A DNA stretch of 64,000 nt from Paulinella micropora (lineage: Eukaryota > Cercozoa > Imbricatea > Euglyphida > Paulinellidae). The translations under genes and the position numbers were made by a program. Shown here piece by piece: positions 60,475-64,000 of the stretch (within the stretch, counting starts at the first letter, position 1; each line of letters begins with the position of its first letter). The DNA is taken from positions 25,001 to 89,000 of the forward strand of contig WBZZ01001190.1 in assembly GCA_019918135.1 (NCBI GenBank), written 5' to 3'. The notes below the pieces were generated by a model. That model ran no database searches. It worked only from the letters and a program-made list of their open reading frames with translations, and had not been told where the DNA came from.

Positions 60475-61716
60475 TTATTCTTCGGGAGTTTCTGCTTGCG
60501 CTGGCATTGTCTTTATAGCTAGAACTTTCTGTGCCTCTGTGGCAAGATTACGGAATTCGCTGCTTGCCGTTGTAACTCCGGACCACTTACTCAGTAGAGT
60601 GATTGCCTCTATTAAAGAGTTCTGTTCTTTCTTTGGTGTCGATCCTGTGATGGCATCCATAAAATCGCAAAGAGCTTTTTTCCACACGTCTGTAGAAGGC
60701 TCCTGGTCGCTACGTGCGCTTTGATTCTGTTGGCTGATACCAGCCAACAGAATCGCAAAAAGAGACCACTGCAGTGATGCATCCGTCTTTTTTACGTTGC
60801 CGAGGTATTCCTTGTTGTCTTTGCAGTCGCAAAGTCTGTAACGCGCTAATAAGAAGGCACCGTTCGGAGTAGTCTCATTTTCCTTCTCCTCCCCCCGCTC
60901 CTTTGCTCCCTTTTCCTTGCTGCCTGCTGGCTCCCCAGCAGGCACGGCCAGGTCTGGCGGGGGCACAGCCCGCGATATCCAGACCAGAAATTCGCCAGAA
61001 ATACTTTCGAGGGCTATGGAAGGGCCCACTGGACGCATTAACAACTCTGTCAAGGACACAGCCGTCGACCAAAGTGCCTTCAGCATAATAGGAAGCATCT
61101 GCTCATTGGGGGATCCAGTGTGCCAAAACTTTTGTCCGTCCATCATAGGCAGATCTTCGTCCAGCTCGAAGCCGACCATTAACTGCTTCTCCTTTAACTG
61201 CTTCTCCTTTGTTCTGTCGTCGTCGTCGTCGTCGCGGATAAGTGCCCAGTCATACGGAAGTAACGCGCGTGTCTGCATGACTGAGCTCGTAACATCCCCA
61301 AAAGTCCATCCGCAATCCTTGAGTGAGTTAAAGTACACTTCAGCGCTCCCCCCCTGAGATACGAGTATCATATCTACAGGCCTTTTCCCGGTTGTACCGC
61401 TTCGGTTGCGACAGACAAAACCGCTGTCGTCAGAATGTTTGAAAGCTAAGGTGATATGCCGAGAGTTCTGTAGTATGTGCATCGCGGTTTTGCCACTAGT
61501 TGGTGGTTCCCACTGGAAATACTTTGCAAAACGTTTCACCACCTCGGACGGATTTTGCAACCCTACCAAATGTTTCTCTCCTGAAGAGCTTTTGTCACCC
61601 GATGATGAGTCAGTCTGTTCTTGTTCTTGTTGATCGGTCGCTTTGTGTGGCTTTCCAGAGTTCTTGGTATTCTTGGCACCCATGTTGTGTCTGTGCGCTG
61701 GCAGTGCAGTCTTCAT
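60475..61716 (-). CDS. Unrecognised protein, possible kinase-like fold
   Basis: 413 residues from MKTALPAHRHNMGAKN, whole and intronless. The first ~50 residues are polar and disordered. Later, a GPSIALESISGEFLVWIS segment followed by AFLLARYRLCDCKDN has the spacing of the DLxxxNFLVY...xxGDAD pair of the duplicated kinase-like family, but no catalytic residues are kept. This likeness is weak. Hairpins at 60723-60754 and 60921-60944 are inside the gene. Confidence 0.4.
   Translation of the reverse strand: MKTALPAHRHNMGAKNTKNSGKPHKATDQQEQEQTDSSSGDKSSSGEKHLVGLQNPSEVVKRFAKYFQWEPPTSGKTAMHILQNSRHITLAFKHSDDSGFVCRNRSGTTGKRPVDMILVSQGGSAEVYFNSLKDCGWTFGDVTSSVMQTRALLPYDWALIRDDDDDDRTKEKQLKEKQLMVGFELDEDLPMMDGQKFWHTGSPNEQMLPIMLKALWSTAVSLTELLMRPVGPSIALESISGEFLVWISRAVPPPDLAVPAGEPAGSKEKGAKERGEEKENETTPNGAFLLARYRLCDCKDNKEYLGNVKKTDASLQWSLFAILLAGISQQNQSARSDQEPSTDVWKKALCDFMDAITGSTPKKEQNSLIEAITLLSKWSGVTTASSEFRNLATEAQKVLAIKTMPAQAETPEE
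60723..60754. repeat. Perfect hairpin, 14-bp stem, inside CDS
   Basis: GATTCTGTTGGCTG, loop ATAC, exact reverse complement. Confidence 0.9.
60921..60944. repeat. Perfect hairpin, 10-bp stem, inside CDS
   Basis: TGCCTGCTGG, loop CTCC, exact reverse complement, in the same gene as the hairpin ~200 bp away. Confidence 0.85.
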
Positions 61717-61962
61717 CTCTCTTCTCTTTTTATATGAATCCTCTTTCTCTTCTCCCAAAGGAATGTGCTTTGCAGCTTTTCCCCCGCCCCCCCCCCTCCC
61801 CTCCTTCCCCTCTTTCTACCCTCTCCCCCCCCCCCTCCTCCTCCTCCTCTCCCCCTCCCCTCTCGCTCTCTTTCTCTCTTGTCCCTGTGCTATATGTAGC
61901 ATTCCGCTGATCATGTATATGTATATTTGTGCTGCAGAAGCGTTGCCCCGTGTCGGGGGCAA
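61717..61962. promoter_or_regulatory. Divergent spacer with C/CT runs
   Basis: C-runs and (CTC)n at 61,780-61,875 between divergent starts; no gene. Confidence 0.4.
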
Positions 61963-62719
61963 ATGTCATCTCCCACGCTTCTGAAGCAGTTTGAAACCAG
62001 GCTACGCGCCGTCTTGCAGGCCCGGCTAGATCTCTATGCACAGATCTCGGCTACCTGTGTCGAGAAAGGGAAATGCCGACTCGCAGGCACGCTGGCTGCG
62101 CACAGTGCTGCATCCTCGTGGCTTGCAAAGGGCACATACCACGTAGTCTTTTTTCCCGAGCAGTCGGGCGGCCGCGACACCCCGAGAGAGGTGCACCGCT
62201 ACGGCTTCGTGTATTTCGACAGCGTGGACAAGGCCGACGCGCGCGTAAGCTGGGCCTCGGCCATGTTCCGTGCCGGGGTCGGGGCCTACCGAGAAACCAA
62301 GTATGAACAATGTCTGCGCAAGGATGTTATGTCTTTTTGCAAGAGCACGCAGGCTGACTTTCTCCAGCAAGAGACGCTGGCGAAGCGGCTGGTTTGTGCC
62401 ACATGCCGCCAAGCCTGGGGAAAGGAGCTTGCCGATATTCTAGTTAAGGCGACCAGGTCCTTTACGGATTTTACTCTCGCCGATCAAGCTGGGGAGCCAG
62501 GCGCAATCTACCTTTTTCGAAGCATGGCGGCGTACGCGCTAGGGAATTTGCAGCAGTACTGCAAGCGCTCCGCAGACCCAGCGGAGCGTTGGGCCGCCTG
62601 GCTGGCCACGTACAGAACACTCAGGCGCTACGCCGAGCTCTTTGTCGCACGGCTCGCCACCCACCCCGAAGACGACGCCGTGCTCGTCGACCTCAAACCC
62701 GCCAACTTCCTCGTATACC

Positions 62720-62796
62720 CCAGCCCGCTGCCGCGGGCTGAAGGAGAGGCAGGGGGGGTTCGGGGGGCAGCATGCCCCCGCGCGGCAGCGGGCTGG
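62720..62796 (+). repeat. GC-rich palindromic element, copy 9, inside kinase-like gene
   Basis: Bounded by a perfect 16-bp inverted repeat (CCAGCCCGCTGCCGCG and its complement) around a G-rich centre. This is the cleanest copy and best defines the element's ends. Confidence 0.85.
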
Positions 62797-63188
62797 CATG
62801 CGGGCTGAGGGTCTTGTTCGGTGACGCGGACGTGCGCGAAGACGCGTTCAACGCGCCGGCGAGCGAGCTGAGCCTGTCCTGGCTGGAGCTGCTGTGCTAT
62901 CCCCCCCGGGCGGGCGGTATATGCCGCCGAGCAGCAGGCTCAGCTTGGGGATGCTGGCGACCCTGGTAGCTGTCAGCCTGCATACTGCTGCGGCGGAGGA
63001 CGACGACGGCGAGGAGGCCTGGCTGCTGCGACTAGCGATTGGGCAGGCTCGGGGCCTGTGGGCCGCCGAGTCCAAGACCAGGATCCTAAGCGAAGCCATC
63101 TCATTATCTCCCTGGTCTCCAGCATGCGCTTCAGCAATCAGCACCTGCAAACCTTCCTTCAAGTGCTGGCGGCCTACACCGCCCCCGC

Positions 63189-63249
63189 AGCCAGCACCCC
63201 ACCGCCAGTGGCTGTTTCTTTTTCAGACGCTAGCGGTGGGGTGCTGGCT
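63189..63249. repeat. Perfect inverted repeat, 17-bp arms
   Basis: AGCCAGCACCCCACCGC, 27-nt loop, exact reverse complement, inside the duplicated kinase-like gene. Confidence 0.85.
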
Positions 63250-64000
63250 AAGGCGGCGCTGCAATACAAAGATTTACTGAAGCAGGCTTTTCGCTGCAAC
63301 CATTGCGACAAGCCATTGCAGAATGCACGGTGCGATTTGGCGAAATACTTAGATCAAGTGGCCACGGCGCAGGCTAATCCTGCACCCCAGCCCGTGGACT
63401 TGCTACAACTGCTGAGTGACACACTTTCCACTCCAGAAGGAGTGACAAAAGAAAAGTTAGATGACAACGGAACATGGTTGTGTTATAAGACGCCCGGACG
63501 CACAGACATTTTTGTGTGTGGAGTGCAACCCGGCGGCTACGACAAGGCATATGTGGATTGGTCTGTAGCCTTGTTCCAGGCGCAAATCGGTGTGTGCCAC
63601 TCGACCCTCATCCAGGACCAACTCGCAACTTCGGCCAATAACGCGAGTCAGACGGGTTTTCGTTCGAACGAGCATATGGAAATGCTGAGAATCTTTCTGC
63701 GCAACCAGAAAACATTTGACAAAAGCATTACTTGGCTGGGGTACAAGCAGCCCAACGACGCCGGGCTCTTGTCGCAGCACCTGCGGGACCCGCGGCTAGC
63801 CCCACGAGCCTGGGAGGAACTGTTTCTGTTAATGCGTCGCTATGCGCGCCTGCTCCTTGGACGGGTACGGCGGGGGGAGCGGGTGTGGCTTTCCGACCGC
63901 TGGGCGGTCGACCGTGTCGCAGTCTACTGCTACGCGCTGGGGGAGTCAGACACAAACTTCATCACGGTTCGCCTCTTGGACTCTCTACTACCTTTTATCC

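Larger units (their letters stand above)
61963..64000 (+). pseudogene. Duplicated kinase-like protein gene, copy B, runs off window
   Basis: Virus-like family member, same domain order as the 10.2-12.8 kb gene. It opens MSSPTLLKQFETRLRAVLQA, then WLAKGTYHVVFFPEQ (glycine-loop-like), a C-x2-C patch, VLVDLKPANFLVY (catalytic loop with D, K and N all present) and VLFGDADV (DFG-like). A second unit (LCYKTPGRTDIFVCGVQPGG, then RWAVDRVAVYCY and VRLLDSLL) follows. This copy is the better candidate for an active kinase. A 77-bp palindromic element sits between the catalytic loop and the DFG-like block. The gene reads in more than one frame and continues past the window end. Confidence 0.6.

Noticed and set aside
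1-64000. LTR elements, tRNA or rRNA genes
   Set aside because: No integrase/protease/gag pattern, terminal repeats, cloverleaf or rRNA core sequence could be recognised by reading.

Overview
This window looks like nuclear DNA of a unicellular eukaryote (protist or alga; the species cannot be named from sequence alone). It has GT-AG introns, a LINE, an EGF-like and Ser-rich surface-protein fragment, polyadenylation-type AATAAA ends, and no bacterial operon or ribosome-binding-site signals. Set among these cellular-type genes are long intronless genes packed on both strands. The intronless set resembles the gene content of large DNA viruses that integrate into protist genomes: divergent kinase-like proteins, F-box/LRR and RING proteins, an SF3/AAA+ helicase-like gene, two 7-TM heliorhodopsin-like proteins, an HNH nuclease, a nicotinamidase and a Fanzor/TnpB nuclease. 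I see no capsid gene, so the viral origin is an inference. Some of these genes look whole. Roughly half read in more than one frame and are treated here as fossils.

Layout: 0-2.4 kb is a decayed transposase-like spliced gene, then AT-rich sequence. 3-6 kb is a LINE lacking its 3' half. 6-12.8 kb holds unknown genes, an F-box/LRR gene and the first copy of a duplicated kinase-like gene. 13-17.1 kb has a Fanzor scrap, an F-box/LRR gene with an acidic tail, and a truncated LRR copy that abuts a Ser-rich/EGF fragment (17.1-18.2 kb). 19.5-23.2 kb is repeat-rich and includes a 1.85 kb satellite with a 13-bp unit. 23.3-26.5 kb is the most remarkable gene: its first exon encodes the first 17 residues of the mature histone H3 tail exactly, and after a 1.6 kb repeat-filled intron the second exon resumes with LATKA, the next conserved H3 block. 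26.6-29.3 kb has another LRR relic, an F-box-like protein and a RING protein. 29.4-35.8 kb is repeat-dominated and carries a Fanzor with its catalytic triad. 35.8-37.4 kb is a tandem array of about 65 bp units leading to a spliced SET-like gene (37.5-38.35 kb). 38.4-43.4 kb holds two heliorhodopsin-like membrane proteins. 43.5-47.7 kb is the helicase-like region. 48-64 kb is a dense set of intronless genes ending in a second copy of the duplicated kinase-like gene.

Three layers run through the window. One is a possible chromatin theme: an H3-tail mimic with a PHD/ADD-like finger, plus a SET-like domain. The second is a signalling and ubiquitin theme: kinase-like, F-box and RING genes. The third is a heavy load of repeats: GC-rich palindromic elements sitting inside genes, perfect short hairpins, long G or C runs between genes, and longer interspersed repeats present in two copies each.
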